DNA from: Montifringilla adamsi
Taxonomy: Eukaryota > Chordata > Aves > Passeriformes > Passeridae
Assembly (NCBI GenBank): GCA_017590115.1
Contig: JAGGNK010010225.1
Location: 7,240,469-7,304,468, forward strand
Direction: 5' to 3'
DNA: 64,000 nt
Every line of letters begins with the position of its first letter. The first letter of the stretch is position 1. Position numbers and translations under genes: made by a program. The notes under the pieces were generated by a model, which was not told the DNA's origin, did no database searches, and was given only the letters and a program-made list of their open reading frames with translations. Of this stretch, positions 24,660-35,860 are shown piece after piece.

Positions 24660-24790
24660 CTATTCCTAACCTTTAAATACTCATCAATATCTCTGTTGCT
24701 GAATTAATCAGTCCCAAGATTATCAGCAATTTAGTTGCATTTTGTTGGTAATTAGCTTGATAAATTAGCATCTGCAATATAAAACTTGAC
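24660..24790. promoter_or_regulatory. Candidate homeodomain-rich regulatory block
   Basis: The stretch contains GAATTAATCAG, GGTAATTAGC and AAATTAGC within about 75 bp, together with ATTATCAGCAATTTAG. Closely spaced TAAT/ATTA cores are typical of conserved developmental enhancers, but they are also expected in AT-rich DNA. Function is not shown. Confidence 0.18.
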
Positions 24791-26318
24791 ATCTTATTGT
24801 TCCCTCAGTTTTATGGTACTTCTGGAAAAAAATAAAAACAACCAAACAAACCAACCAAACAGCAGTTTATTTTTAAAAATGATCATTTCTATTACAATAA
24901 AGACAGATACCAAAACCAAAGTTTGACAAGCTTAGTAGCTGACAGAAACAAGCTCCATTGATATCCACTGGGCAAAATATCAAAGATGAATAGCTCATAA
25001 TGCAAACTTCAAAAGTATGGTTTAAAAAATAAAATTTGAATCTGTTCACTGTGGGCAGCTGCTTCTTGTAAGTAAAATAAAATAAATGTTCAATGAATTA
25101 ATTTTCCACATTTTCTGTAGAAAGACTGACAAATAAACTTTGAAACATGAGGGAATTGAAAATTAATAGGAAATAAATGTATTTATTCCAGCAAATCCCA
25201 CAAAGCTATTTGAATTTTCTCAAATCAGGTAAAAAAAAACAAACCTTTTATTCTCACCCCACCTTTCTGTTCTGGGCCATATTACTAGATCTTGGGGACA
25301 CCCCATTGTGCAGGACACTAATGTCTTTTTTCTGTTTTGGGGGCAATCAGGCAGCAACCAAAGGCAAGCCCATACTCCCATCTCCTCCTTTTCATGATGA
25401 AAGAAAAGAGTGGGTAGGTATCTTTCTCAGGAAAAAAAAAAAAAAAAAGGTTTAAAATATAGCAATTTACCAGTACAGATGTGGTATTATAAACTGAAAA
25501 TTCCTCAGCATTTTGCCTTAGCCATTATTCCTGATGTAGAAAACTGTGCTAATAGAAACATTCCTGTTAATCTGAATTTGAGATATTTCATACAATGTAT
25601 ATTACCTTTCTGCTGCCTGCAACCTTCTGCCAGGTTTTTTTTTCCCCCTTTTTTAGGAGGTGCTTTGAGAGGAATATACCATGAGAACAATACACAGCTG
25701 CTGCTGTATAGAGATATCTAATTGTCAATATTGTGGAATTTCTACAGCTTATTACTTGCATTCAGTCTAATTCTGGGCAAATTGCCAGTCACTTCAGGGA
25801 CATTCAAGTGAGCCATATTACACGTGGTACGGCATCACAGCTTTAAGATACCCGGCTGTTTTGCCTCTGGCCAGGGAATGTTTGTACCAATGCTACTGAG
25901 TGAAGGGGGGTAACTACAAATAAAATAAAATTTGTATTTTTTCAAGTGGGCTGCATTTCAAGCCCAGATGTTAGTAATGAAAGATTCAATTTAAGGATTT
26001 AAATTACAAATAAATAAAGTATGAAACAGATGTGATTTTTAAGGAAGTTCAAATTATCCAGGAAGAAAAATATCTCTGTGCATGACAAAGTAATAGGGAT
26101 TGTCTTGAGAGTCTGTTGAAAACAATCTGCTGTGCTAGATACACCCTAAGGACAGGATTGGTTTGGAATGGGAAGGACTGGTGGAGCTTGTCATTAAACA
26201 AAAATTGTGTTTAATAAAACTTTATAACCGTGATTAATCCTATGAGGCCCTAAAGGAGTTTGCAGTTTCTGATAAACACATTTTCCTTGTTTGCAATGGT
26301 AATGATATTTTGAAGTGA

Positions 26319-26753
26319 ATGGAATCTGAACAAAAAACTCTGAGGGTAAAAAAGGACTTGTCAGGTACCACCTATGAAGAAATTACCATGGCACAAAAGA
26401 AAGAAGGGCCACCCACAAGGGAAACCTTAGATTATATGTTTGAAAGAAGGGGGGGAAATTATGGGTTGATACAGGTCTCTCTTTACAGTAGTTTGATCAC
26501 CACAGAATTGCCTATAAAACCCACAGAAATTATTCGAGGCCATCTCGCATGTGAAGATTGGAGTCCCACATGTACAATGCAGGTGTTCACTGGCAAAAGA
26601 ATTAAGTACTGGAGCTGCTGCAGTAATTTTAATCCATGTGTATGCAGAGAGAAGGGAACATCACCCAGTGTGGTTGCTTTGCTGACCAGCACAAAGTCCC
26701 AAGGCTTCATGTTTAAAAAGTCACATTTTGCAAGGAGAGCTTTCAAGCAGTAG
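26319..26753 (+). other. Unassigned 144-codon ORF with six clustered cysteines
   Basis: The ORF opens with a true ATG and runs 144 codons to a TAG. The N-terminal half is rich in charged residues. Residues 78-109 hold six cysteines (78, 85, 100, 101, 107, 109), and the C-terminus is basic. No signal peptide, membrane segment or known family is apparent, and the ATG lacks a purine at -3. No promoter, splice site or poly(A) signal frames it. Most likely it is a chance ORF; the cysteine cluster is the only reason to look again. Confidence 0.12.
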
Positions 26754-27916
26754 CTATTGATGGTGATGATGATTAAGGATCTAATTCAGCTAGGTGTTGA
26801 AGAACACACCTGGGTTTAAGCAGTGAGAGACATGCACCTCCTTATGTGCTGCATGGACTTGGCCTGAAGAGGAGTCCTTGCATTCCTTGTCACCAGAAAA
26901 ATAATTTTTAAGGGCTCTGCAAGAGATTAAGAAAACTGTATGCAAAGGTAGAAGGATTGAATAGCACATTACAGAAACAAATATAGAAATATTTGCTGTT
27001 CCCCCAAAAGAGTATGGTACAGAATCCTTACACAATGGGGTGAAAGTAGATCAGGTCAGAATACCTGCAATAATTATGTTAAGCATTACCTGTCTTTTAC
27101 CTGAATTTATTTTGAGAGGTCATCTGTAGTAAGAAGATTCCTTCTTGTTATATGTGCTACTATTAAATTCTGTATGTGCTACTTACCAGCCCTAGAATGA
27201 GTGTTCCATACCCCCTGAAAAAAAAAAAAATCCAATAAAAACAAACAGCTTCCTCTGATATGAATACTCTAGCACTTCCCCAAATTGTCAGAAGCCTTTT
27301 CTATTTGTCTTCATGTGGGACAAAGCCACATTTAGAAGTGTTCTCTTCAGGTGGGAAATGTTTGGGTTTGTTTTTAATAAGAAAGAATAAATGCTTTCAA
27401 GCTATACTAAAGCTTTTTTTTTTTTTTAATTAGCCTATGTATTTTCCTCAGTTTTATTCTATAGGGGTTATATTTGCTTGAGACCTTTTGCATTCAGTTT
27501 CCTTGCCTGGCTTATATCTGAGTTTAATATCAAAAGCACATCTTTGCTACCTCCTTGCTCTTTGTGACAAATTTTTCATTTCCTACATCATTCACAACTT
27601 CTTGCTGTAATTTCATATGGCCTGTATAACACTACATATATCTGGACCATAAACAGAGAGACAAAATCAGGTTGAGCTTTTATGAAAATGCGTCCTATTA
27701 AAGTGCAAATTTCTTTGCACCACCATATCACAAGCAGCTTTCACAGAAAAAGAAAAGAGTGTCAATCCAGTGTCGGCACATGGGTGGCTCCAATGACCCA
27801 AAAGACCTTTACAATCTCCAGCTTCTATGATTCCATAAAGATACGGTGCTTCAAAGCAAAGCAAGGAATACTTTTTTACATCAATTGTCAAATATTTCAG
27901 GCACTTCTATTACTAA

Positions 27917-28487
27917 GCATAACATAAAAACATGAAAAGCAAAACTGGGTTGTACGGTGGAAAGAAAACAGAGCACTTAATTGCATACACTGTTACTTTC
28001 TAGATTAACAAGGAATGTCTTTTTGAGGAGGTGCTGGGGCACTTTATGTAGATATGTTGGTGTCTTCTCTTCATGGAGAAAAAGCTTTTGTTTGTGAAGC
28101 ACAGAAGTCCACACTCAAATTTAAAAAAGAGAAAGACAACTAAACCAAAACCATCCAACACAACAGATTTGTATTCCCTTCTGGCACAGAGTCCTCATTA
28201 ACTTGCTGTGGAAATGAAGGGACCTCAGCACCTTTCAAAAACACAGTCCCTTAGGGTTCATCTCCACAAACCCTGTGTACCTTTAGCTAGCTTACACAAG
28301 GAAGCCTAACATATAAAAAAAAATCTGGTAGCATCTCCCTATCAAAACCTGTTAATGCTTCCTTCATAGCAACACACTATTAGAAAAGCATTAGATCCTG
28401 AAGCAGTCACAGCTTTAAGGTGGCTTTCATGTTCTTCTGGGGCTGACTGGAACCAGGGCCCAGAGGAGACCTTGGGGTGTGCTCAAA
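27917..28487 (+). repeat. 571-bp direct duplication, copy 1
   Basis: This 571-bp block recurs at 28,492-29,062, a fixed offset of 575 bases. Comparing the two by eye I see no substitution or indel, including at a run of nine A in each copy. The flanks diverge immediately on both sides (A versus G just before the start; T versus G just after the end). The block carries no recognised gene or transposon, and its ends are not LTR-like. Either it is a very recent tandem duplication or an assembly artefact. Confidence 0.97.
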
Positions 28488-28491
28488 TCAG
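28488..28491 (+). other. 4-bp junction between duplicate copies
   Basis: Four bases, TCAG, separate the two identical 571-bp copies and belong to neither. A short non-templated or microhomology-associated filler like this is common at end-joining junctions. Confidence 0.8.
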
Positions 28492-29062
28492 GCATAACAT
28501 AAAAACATGAAAAGCAAAACTGGGTTGTACGGTGGAAAGAAAACAGAGCACTTAATTGCATACACTGTTACTTTCTAGATTAACAAGGAATGTCTTTTTG
28601 AGGAGGTGCTGGGGCACTTTATGTAGATATGTTGGTGTCTTCTCTTCATGGAGAAAAAGCTTTTGTTTGTGAAGCACAGAAGTCCACACTCAAATTTAAA
28701 AAAGAGAAAGACAACTAAACCAAAACCATCCAACACAACAGATTTGTATTCCCTTCTGGCACAGAGTCCTCATTAACTTGCTGTGGAAATGAAGGGACCT
28801 CAGCACCTTTCAAAAACACAGTCCCTTAGGGTTCATCTCCACAAACCCTGTGTACCTTTAGCTAGCTTACACAAGGAAGCCTAACATATAAAAAAAAATC
28901 TGGTAGCATCTCCCTATCAAAACCTGTTAATGCTTCCTTCATAGCAACACACTATTAGAAAAGCATTAGATCCTGAAGCAGTCACAGCTTTAAGGTGGCT
29001 TTCATGTTCTTCTGGGGCTGACTGGAACCAGGGCCCAGAGGAGACCTTGGGGTGTGCTCAAA
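28492..29062 (+). repeat. 571-bp direct duplication, copy 2
   Basis: This is the second copy of the block that starts at 27,917. It is in the same orientation and identical by eye. The shared sequence begins GCATAACATAAAAACATG and ends GGTGTGCTCAAA. No open frame of note runs through it or across the junction. Confidence 0.97.
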
Positions 29063-32000
29063 GATAAATTTATTTTTGTACATCATGCATTTATTGGCTG
29101 GTTTTTTTTCTTCATTTTTCAAGGTATATTTTCTTTAATTCTAATTTCCTTGTAGTGGCTAGTGCTGAATTGTATTTTTCCCCCCTTCAGATTCTAAGGT
29201 AATCATTTGAGGGCTTATCTTCCAGTCAAATGAATTCCATACTGACAGCATTACTTTACAATAGGAAAACAAGTAGAATAACAATTTATCATTTTTTGCA
29301 TGGCTGTGTACAGAACAGTGGCTCTGTTTCTTGTATTATTATTACAGCAGCAATTAAAAGTGCCAGGCAGGGACCAGTTCCCACTGCATTATGTGCTATT
29401 TAAACATAAAGTTCAGCCTCTCTAATAAGTTTACAGTCTCTCTTACTCAGTTCCAGACTTCCCTGCCCTCACAAACACATTGGCTTCTTGCTATATCATC
29501 CTCAAAGGGTGACCTGAGGATGCCCTTGATACCAGGCTTGCCTGCCATGAAGACCCAGACAGTGAATACTGCCTGTTCCTGGGCTCCAGGGCAGGCAGGA
29601 ACACCCCCCACCCCACAGAGTCTGGCAGCAGGAGCACAGAGCCCACAGACTGCCTGAGAGGCCACCAAGAGAGGGGCTGCAACATCACCTGTAGCCGTGA
29701 CTCTGGAAATGCCCTTCCACCCCAAAATTTCAGCAGAGGATTGTCTGCCTCTCATTACAACTCCACCGTGGGGAAAAGATGATGCTCTTTCCCGTACTTT
29801 ATAATCCATACCCAAGGACCTCATCACACAGCTTAACATATCCTTTTCTATGGTCTTTTAAGCACAAGTGCACATCTGCAGAAATATTTCTAAAGCTATA
29901 TGTAAAGTTTAATGTATAGTGCATAAATAACAGATGCACAAGTGCATCTTGAGATGAACAAATTCTGTGAACATATTCATAATTAGAGATTATAACACAT
30001 TGCAGACTTCAGGAAAGATATTTTCTATGAGGAATTATAGGCATCAATGCATCGCAGAGTGAGGGGCTGGATTTAGATCATGAATCTCTTTTTCCAATTT
30101 ATAAAGCTGCCAAAGTTGACACAAGAGTAGGTAAATTAATTGATGGGCCTCATGCTATAAAGGTGTAGGTTTAAAATGTAAGCCTCGATATGCCACACAT
30201 CCTGCCGAGCCTGAGGAATGCGAGGCTGCCTGTGGGTTAGCTCATCACAGGGATGAGAGAAGTCCTGTGAGTCAGACCATTTTGCCTGTGGGGTTTGGAG
30301 ACTTCCCTGCTCTGGGTTTACTCCCCTGTGGTGCAGTGCCTGCCTGGTGCTGAGAGTTGGTGTGCAACCACCAGCACAGCTCCAGGGGCTCACCACGCTT
30401 TGGGACCCTGGCTAATGCCTCTGTACACACCTCCAACACATGTGGAGCTGCCAGCCTTCCCAGAGCTCATTTTGGATTGCTTACCCTAACCTCCACTGTA
30501 CCCCCTGGACCTGCCCTTCTACTTGTTTTGCATGGACAGGTTAAAGCACAAATACAAGTGCTGCAGGTCAGCACGGCGTGGGAGAGCCTGCATGTTTTTT
30601 GCTAGTACCACACCTGATCTATGGGATAAAAAGACTACTTTGGCTTCCAAGGACCTCAGCCTGACACCTTTCACAAGCACTAAATCCACTTTTGAAAAAT
30701 AGAATCCCACGATGGAATTAAAGCCTCATAATACAGTTGTCTGTTATTTATTCTATATTTAATAATCCTTCTCTATGACATACATTGGAGATATAGGAGA
30801 TGCTCTCATAAACTTTTTAAAATAAACTCATTTCTTTCCCAGGAGGTTCCACCTGACACAAACCATTACTGAAGATTGACAGGAAAGTGTGCTGGTAGCC
30901 AAGACATGCTTTAAGACAAGAAGAAGATACTTAAATGATTTATTTGTGGTAAGGCATTTGAGAAGCTGTCTGGCCTGTACAGAAAGGAGTGGGGGTACTC
31001 TACCTCAAAACTGAGGCAACAATTTGGGGGAAAAAATTGAAATGCAGAACTTGTCAATTAATTGCATGCATTAGTTATTGAAACAGCGCTTGTTTTTTCA
31101 CAACTATTAGCCAGTATCACTGGTTTCAAACCAGCAAGTAGGAAAAGATAAGGACCATGAAGACCCCTCGGGAACTCTGCTCTCCCAGGAAGGGGAAGGG
31201 AGTTGTTTTGATTGCCCAGTGTGTAGTAGGAGGCTGACAGCTGATCATGTTGAATCATTTCAAAGTTCAATGCAAAGTCAACAGAAGTACAGAGGCAAGA
31301 AGCCAGGGAATCCTCCCAGGAATCTAGATTGCAGGAAATAAACCTCAAATCAATGCACCACCAAGGATGCCTATCAGCAGAACATTAAAAAACACCAAAC
31401 TCTCTTCTACAGCTGAAGGAAAATGCTGGTGTTACCTCTCCTAAACAGAGGAACAGTTTTTCTCCCAGAGCTGCTGGTTTGGCATGGGGAGGGATTTGGT
31501 TCTAGGTCTGTACCCAATTAGATTGTAAATCATGAAGAAAAAGATCCCCCAAGCACTCTTCCAGAATGGGCAAGAGCCAGCTGAAGGCTCTGAAAAATCT
31601 TTTCACCATATATGCAAAGATGGAATTGTGGATACAATGATTTCTTTTCTTCTGATTTGCAAGTGGCTAAACACAAAACAACAATAGACATAAAGCAACA
31701 AAAGTAAGACTTAAAATACTGGCAATTTTTAATGCCCATAAGCAAACTTTCCCTCTAATATTAGAAAAATAGCCTTTACTGAGAGGATAAATCTGTCATT
31801 TTTCAGACCAAACAATTTTTTTAACCTATTTTTAAGGAAGGGGAAAGAGATGGGATATGGAAAGGTGCACGAGCCAGGCTGTGCAGTAGAGGCTGCTTGC
31901 AGATTTAATTGTACTGAGAGCTGCTGCCTCTCTTTATGTCTGCTAGATTTAAACCACCTTACACTACTAACAGATCCAAGGCAGCAAAGCACATCAACAT

Positions 32001-34222
32001 GTGCTGAGCTCTAACTCATTCAGATTACTCACACGCCTAACAAAAATCATGTGCTCATGTGTTTTTCTGTGCTTCTCACCACACAACCAGAAGCAATTTA
32101 GAAATGTTTTCACTCTGGAATGAAATTAAGAATTTGGGAGTAGTCAGCAGAGGCTTTTTCTAAAAAACCTTAATTTCTTTGTGTCTCTGCAACTTGACAT
32201 TCTGCTGTTTCTGCCATTTACATCTTGTTAATGCTGGGCAGGTGTTTTCCAGTGCAGGATTTTCCATTTGCAGGATGTCAGAGGGACACACATAGGACAG
32301 TGGGATTCTTGGAAGCTGCAAGGGACTGGCAGCCTCTGAAGCTGCATGAGAAGCAGCACAATGTCAAAATTTACTCTTCAAAATATTTTAAGGTTCAGAT
32401 GTTGCATCACGTACTTGGCTAAATTAAATTTCCCGGCAACTGTTTCCTTAAGCAAACATTTGCTTTCAAACCAATCCCAGATTTTTTATTTTTTATATCC
32501 CCCCTCAATATAATATCTGATTCAGCAGATTTTAAATACTCAATATATCTTTAAATGCCAATGCACAACAAGTATAGCAGGTGTTTAATTGTGGTTTAAA
32601 TATCCACATTTTTCACATTTTACAATCACAATTAAAATTAAGCAATAACACCAAAGGAGTTCCGGTATGCAGCAATAATACTTACCCATATAGTGAAATT
32701 GATAAGGATCCAGATATAATGATGCCCATTGTAGTAACCCTGTGGTGACTGATTGCTATTCTGCTGTTAGCAAACAACTAAGAAATACTTTATTTTTTTC
32801 AGAATTATCAATTTGTTTCTAGGGTATGAGAACAATGAAAACCTTGAGGGAGAAAGCAATAGTTAGTGAGGTATTAAAACAGTTCTATAACTAATAAAAA
32901 CACTAAATCAAGTTAGATATGCAGCAGTGTGTCATTTCTATTTTAATAAAAAAGTACATTATTCTCTCCTCAAAATTACAAAATTTTATTTTTTTAAGTC
33001 ATTGCCAGCATAATCGGAAAGTTTAAAAAAGTCATAAATCTACAGTTTCTGAAAATGTCATTTATGTGATTTCTATTCTTTAAAAAGACTGAGTATAGCA
33101 CATGTATCCATAAAACAATCTTTTTGAAAACTTATTTGCATCATTGCTCAGATTTTTTTTTTAAGGGGAGAGCAAGGGGAATTTCAGATAAAAAAATGTT
33201 AGCGTTTCCTAATATCTCCATACATGAGTGATCTGTGAAACACATTCTTAGGAGCTATGCCTCCTACGCATACTGTACTAGATAGTAAAATAAATCTAAT
33301 GGATTCATACTGCACCCAAAATCCTGTGGTATGGGAAAGCCACCAGACAAACTGAGCTTTTCTAATGCAGAGACCTAAGTAATAAAATTCACCATTCAAG
33401 GAATAATTGATGGTATCTTCACAAATTAACATGAAAAGGATCATATTCCTCATCTTCCAAAAATGCAGAGCAAGAGAGAAGTGACTGTCACATGGCTGGG
33501 AATGGTATTCTTATAATTTGGGTGATCTGAAATTTATTGCTTATTAATATTTAATAACTCAATCCCATAGTTCTCACTCAAGTAATTTTCCCATAGAGGT
33601 CCATAACATGTACAGATATATAGAAACAAAATTCAACATACACTTAGGAACAGTGATAAATAACCCTTGGTATTGGTACCATTCTAGTGAGAAGGGCAGA
33701 GGGGAGTGGCAGCTGCCATTAAAGATCACTTACTTGAGAAAAGGAAAATTTGAGATTTCTTGACAATGATATTCCTTCCAGACATGCCGAAACAAGCACA
33801 CCACGACACTTCAAGCTTCATTTTCTGCTCTGCTAACTGTACCACCAATAATATTAATTATTTTGTGCACCTGGGAGACCTACAGCTTTATGGAAAATTA
33901 AACCTGGATGGAGCCATATTGCCCACTCTTCCCTTTCTTCCTGAAATTAGAGGGAAAACCTGAGATTTTCCAGGACAAGATGAATGGAATGGTGACCAGT
34001 ACACTGCTGCATTCCCTTCCCACCTCAGCTCTCCTGGACATACAGGGATAGTGCTAATCAAGAGTATATAAAAGGATAAGAGTGTCTGGACCTTTCAGCC
34101 AAAATATGGATGCTCAGTCAAATTCACCTTCCTTCTTCAAGCCCTTTGTCATGAAAATGTTTCACTTTATAAAAATAGCAAGGCAATCTAGGGGGAAGAA
34201 ACTGAATTTCTTTCATTTTATT
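29063..34222. other. Unique noncoding sequence, no gene seen
   Basis: A GC-richer patch at about 29,500-29,720 gives a 130-codon minus frame (29,447-29,839) with no recognisable domain. Another patch at about 30,180-30,560 also gives only short overlapping frames. The rest is AT-rich and unique. A 10-bp inverted repeat (32,584-32,593 with 32,627-32,636) may form a weak hairpin. No mobile element was recognised. Confidence 0.5.
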
Positions 34223-34265
34223 AAAAACAACAACAACAACAACAACAACAACAAAAAAAAAAAAA
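34223..34265 (+). repeat. (AAC)n microsatellite followed by poly(A)
   Basis: Nine AAC/CAA units are followed directly by 13 A. It is a simple repeat. The asparagine and lysine runs in frames across it have no meaning. Confidence 0.93.
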
Positions 34266-34582
34266 CCACAGCAATCTAGGAGGGAGAAGCATTTTGACAG
34301 TCTTAAAAGCACATTTTTGTTGACAGTGTAAGTACAGCCTGCCCTCCATGGCTCACAGCTCCTTGGATTTGGACTTTGAAAACATTCCTGAGATGTTAAC
34401 ATTTCATGCAAGTCAAGAAAATGTTTACATTTCCAAAGTTCTTGTTGAATGGAAGCATGGTTTCTTGCCTAGGTCTCGCAGATTAGCCTGCTCCCAAAAT
34501 AAAGCATTGGTGAGAAGCTAATGTGGTTTAATTCCCATTGCAAGAGAACCAATAATTTTTAAATCCGTTCTTTTTCCTACAG

Positions 34583-34701
34583 ATGTACCATCTGGAGAAG
34601 GTCATGAAGGAGGAGAGAGAAAGAATGGAAAGGAAGAAGATACAGAAAGGCTGCCATGTAGAAGACTCCAAATTTTGATGAGAATATATGCTAAGGATGT
34701 G
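34583..34701 (+). other. Candidate internal exon (splice-like borders)
   Basis: A strong acceptor-like pyrimidine tract, GTTCTTTTTCCTACAG, ends at 34,582. A donor-like GTGAGC starts at 34,702, giving a 119-base candidate exon. Starting at an ATG on its first base, the frame codes 31 residues, very rich in E, K and R, before a TGA at 34,676. If real it would be a last coding exon or, more likely, an exon of a noncoding RNA. The evidence is limited to splice consensus and a short purine-rich interior, which can resemble an exonic splicing enhancer. Confidence 0.22.
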
Positions 34702-35217
34702 GTGAGCTACACGAGAAATGAGCGGGTGGGAAAGAATTCTCTGACGTTGGTTGGCTGATACGTGGCCATCGTATAAATAGGTTGTGATTAAGAGGCAGCT
34801 CCCATCATAAAAAGTTTACAGTCTAAATAATTCAAGCACACAAAGAACCAAAGGAAGAAAAACACAATCTGGGGGTGGGAAACCAAGGTACTTTGCCACC
34901 ACTGTACTCTGTGTCCTTCTTATCTGACCCACTGAGCCTTTTCTTAAAAATGCATTTTTGATGTGCTTAACAAAATGCATTCACTTCATGCAGTTGGCAG
35001 ACTTAGTTGTTGCATCAAAAATAGTTAATGGCATGTATCAGCATTTTTATATTTCTTTCCTTGTGCAAGTATTTAATAACAGGGAAATAGCAAACAACAG
35101 CTGTGTAAAGGGAAAGAGCAGTATAAATGAATGCTCATCCTGCATCACAGGGAATGATAGAAGCCTAAGATTCAGACTGGGAAATTCCCCCAGATTGCAG
35201 CCAGGTGCTTTTGTGAA

Positions 35218-35277
35218 CCACTCAGAACTACTCAGGAGAAATCTGTTTGCCACTCAAAACTGGTCAGGAGAAGTCTG
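35218..35277 (+). repeat. Two-copy 28-bp tandem repeat
   Basis: CCACTCAGAACTACTCAGGA and its continuation (35,218-35,245) recur at 35,250-35,277 with about four mismatches over 28 bases, a period of 32. It is a small degenerate tandem duplication. Confidence 0.75.
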
Positions 35278-35798
35278 AGGGGTGTTACTGTTCACAGGTA
35301 CCTTGTGCATATATGGGATCATATAAGGAAAGCACGAGTATGCCTGTTAGTAGCAAAGACAACAAAAGCCTTAAAAATTGAGAGATATAAACAAACCAGA
35401 GACACTAAACAGACCCCATTGAGACAAAAATAACCAGAAGGTCTGCACGCAGGACAGGATGTTGAGAATGACTCCAGCTCTACTGGAGCCAAACTGCCCC
35501 TGCCATCCCTGAAGACGAGGGCTTTTGCCCTGCTGGGAAAGTCTGACTTGCATTGCCTTTGCCTTTGGTGGCAATACTGAGCCTCATTTTAGGAGAGTTG
35601 TGGATAAAGAGGGGCTTTTTTTTTCTCTCTCTCTCTAGGCTTCCTTGATCTGATCATGACGCAAAAAACCTAATTACAGCAATTAATACAGAATTAGAAT
35701 AGTTTCATGCTAACTCTGTGAGTAGCTTTCTAGCAGCAGATTGCTTAGAGATACAGGGTTTGAAGCAAACTCTAAAGCTCTTATTTTCCTGATTACAG

Positions 35799-35860
35799 CT
35801 GTTGAAAAACTAACATGTTGGTCCTCAGAATGAAGAGAGAAAGATGACTATGAAGCCCGT
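35799..35860 (+). other. Candidate noncoding exon
   Basis: The sequence TTATTTTCCTGATTACAG ends at 35,798 as a plausible acceptor. GTGAGTAT at 35,861 is a near-perfect donor, leaving a 62-base exon. All three frames contain stops, so it would have to be noncoding or lie in an untranslated region. It sits about 1.1 kb downstream of the candidate exon at 34,583-34,701 on the same strand, so the two could be joined in one transcript. No transcript evidence is available here. Confidence 0.2.

Larger units (their letters stand above)
22509..27916. other. Noncoding sequence with unassigned ORFs
   Basis: No recognised gene is present. The two longest open frames are listed separately (23,993-24,562 minus; 26,319-26,753 plus). 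A TATAAAAGG word occurs near 23,921 with no supporting transcript evidence. Simple tracts include an A/C-rich stretch at about 24,828-24,862 and a poly(A) run at about 25,432-25,448. The end of the interval (about 27,760-27,842) vaguely resembles a CR1 tail but is too degraded to call. Confidence 0.5.

Noticed and set aside
27760..27842. Possible worn CR1 3' tail ending in CTTCTATGATTCC
   Set aside because: Only scattered words agree (GGTGGCTCCAATGACC, CTATGATTCC). Without alignment this is not distinguishable from chance.
27917..29062. Interpretation of the paired 571-bp blocks as LTRs of a retrovirus-like element
   Set aside because: They are separated by only 4 bp with no internal region, lack TG...CA ends and show no primer-binding site.
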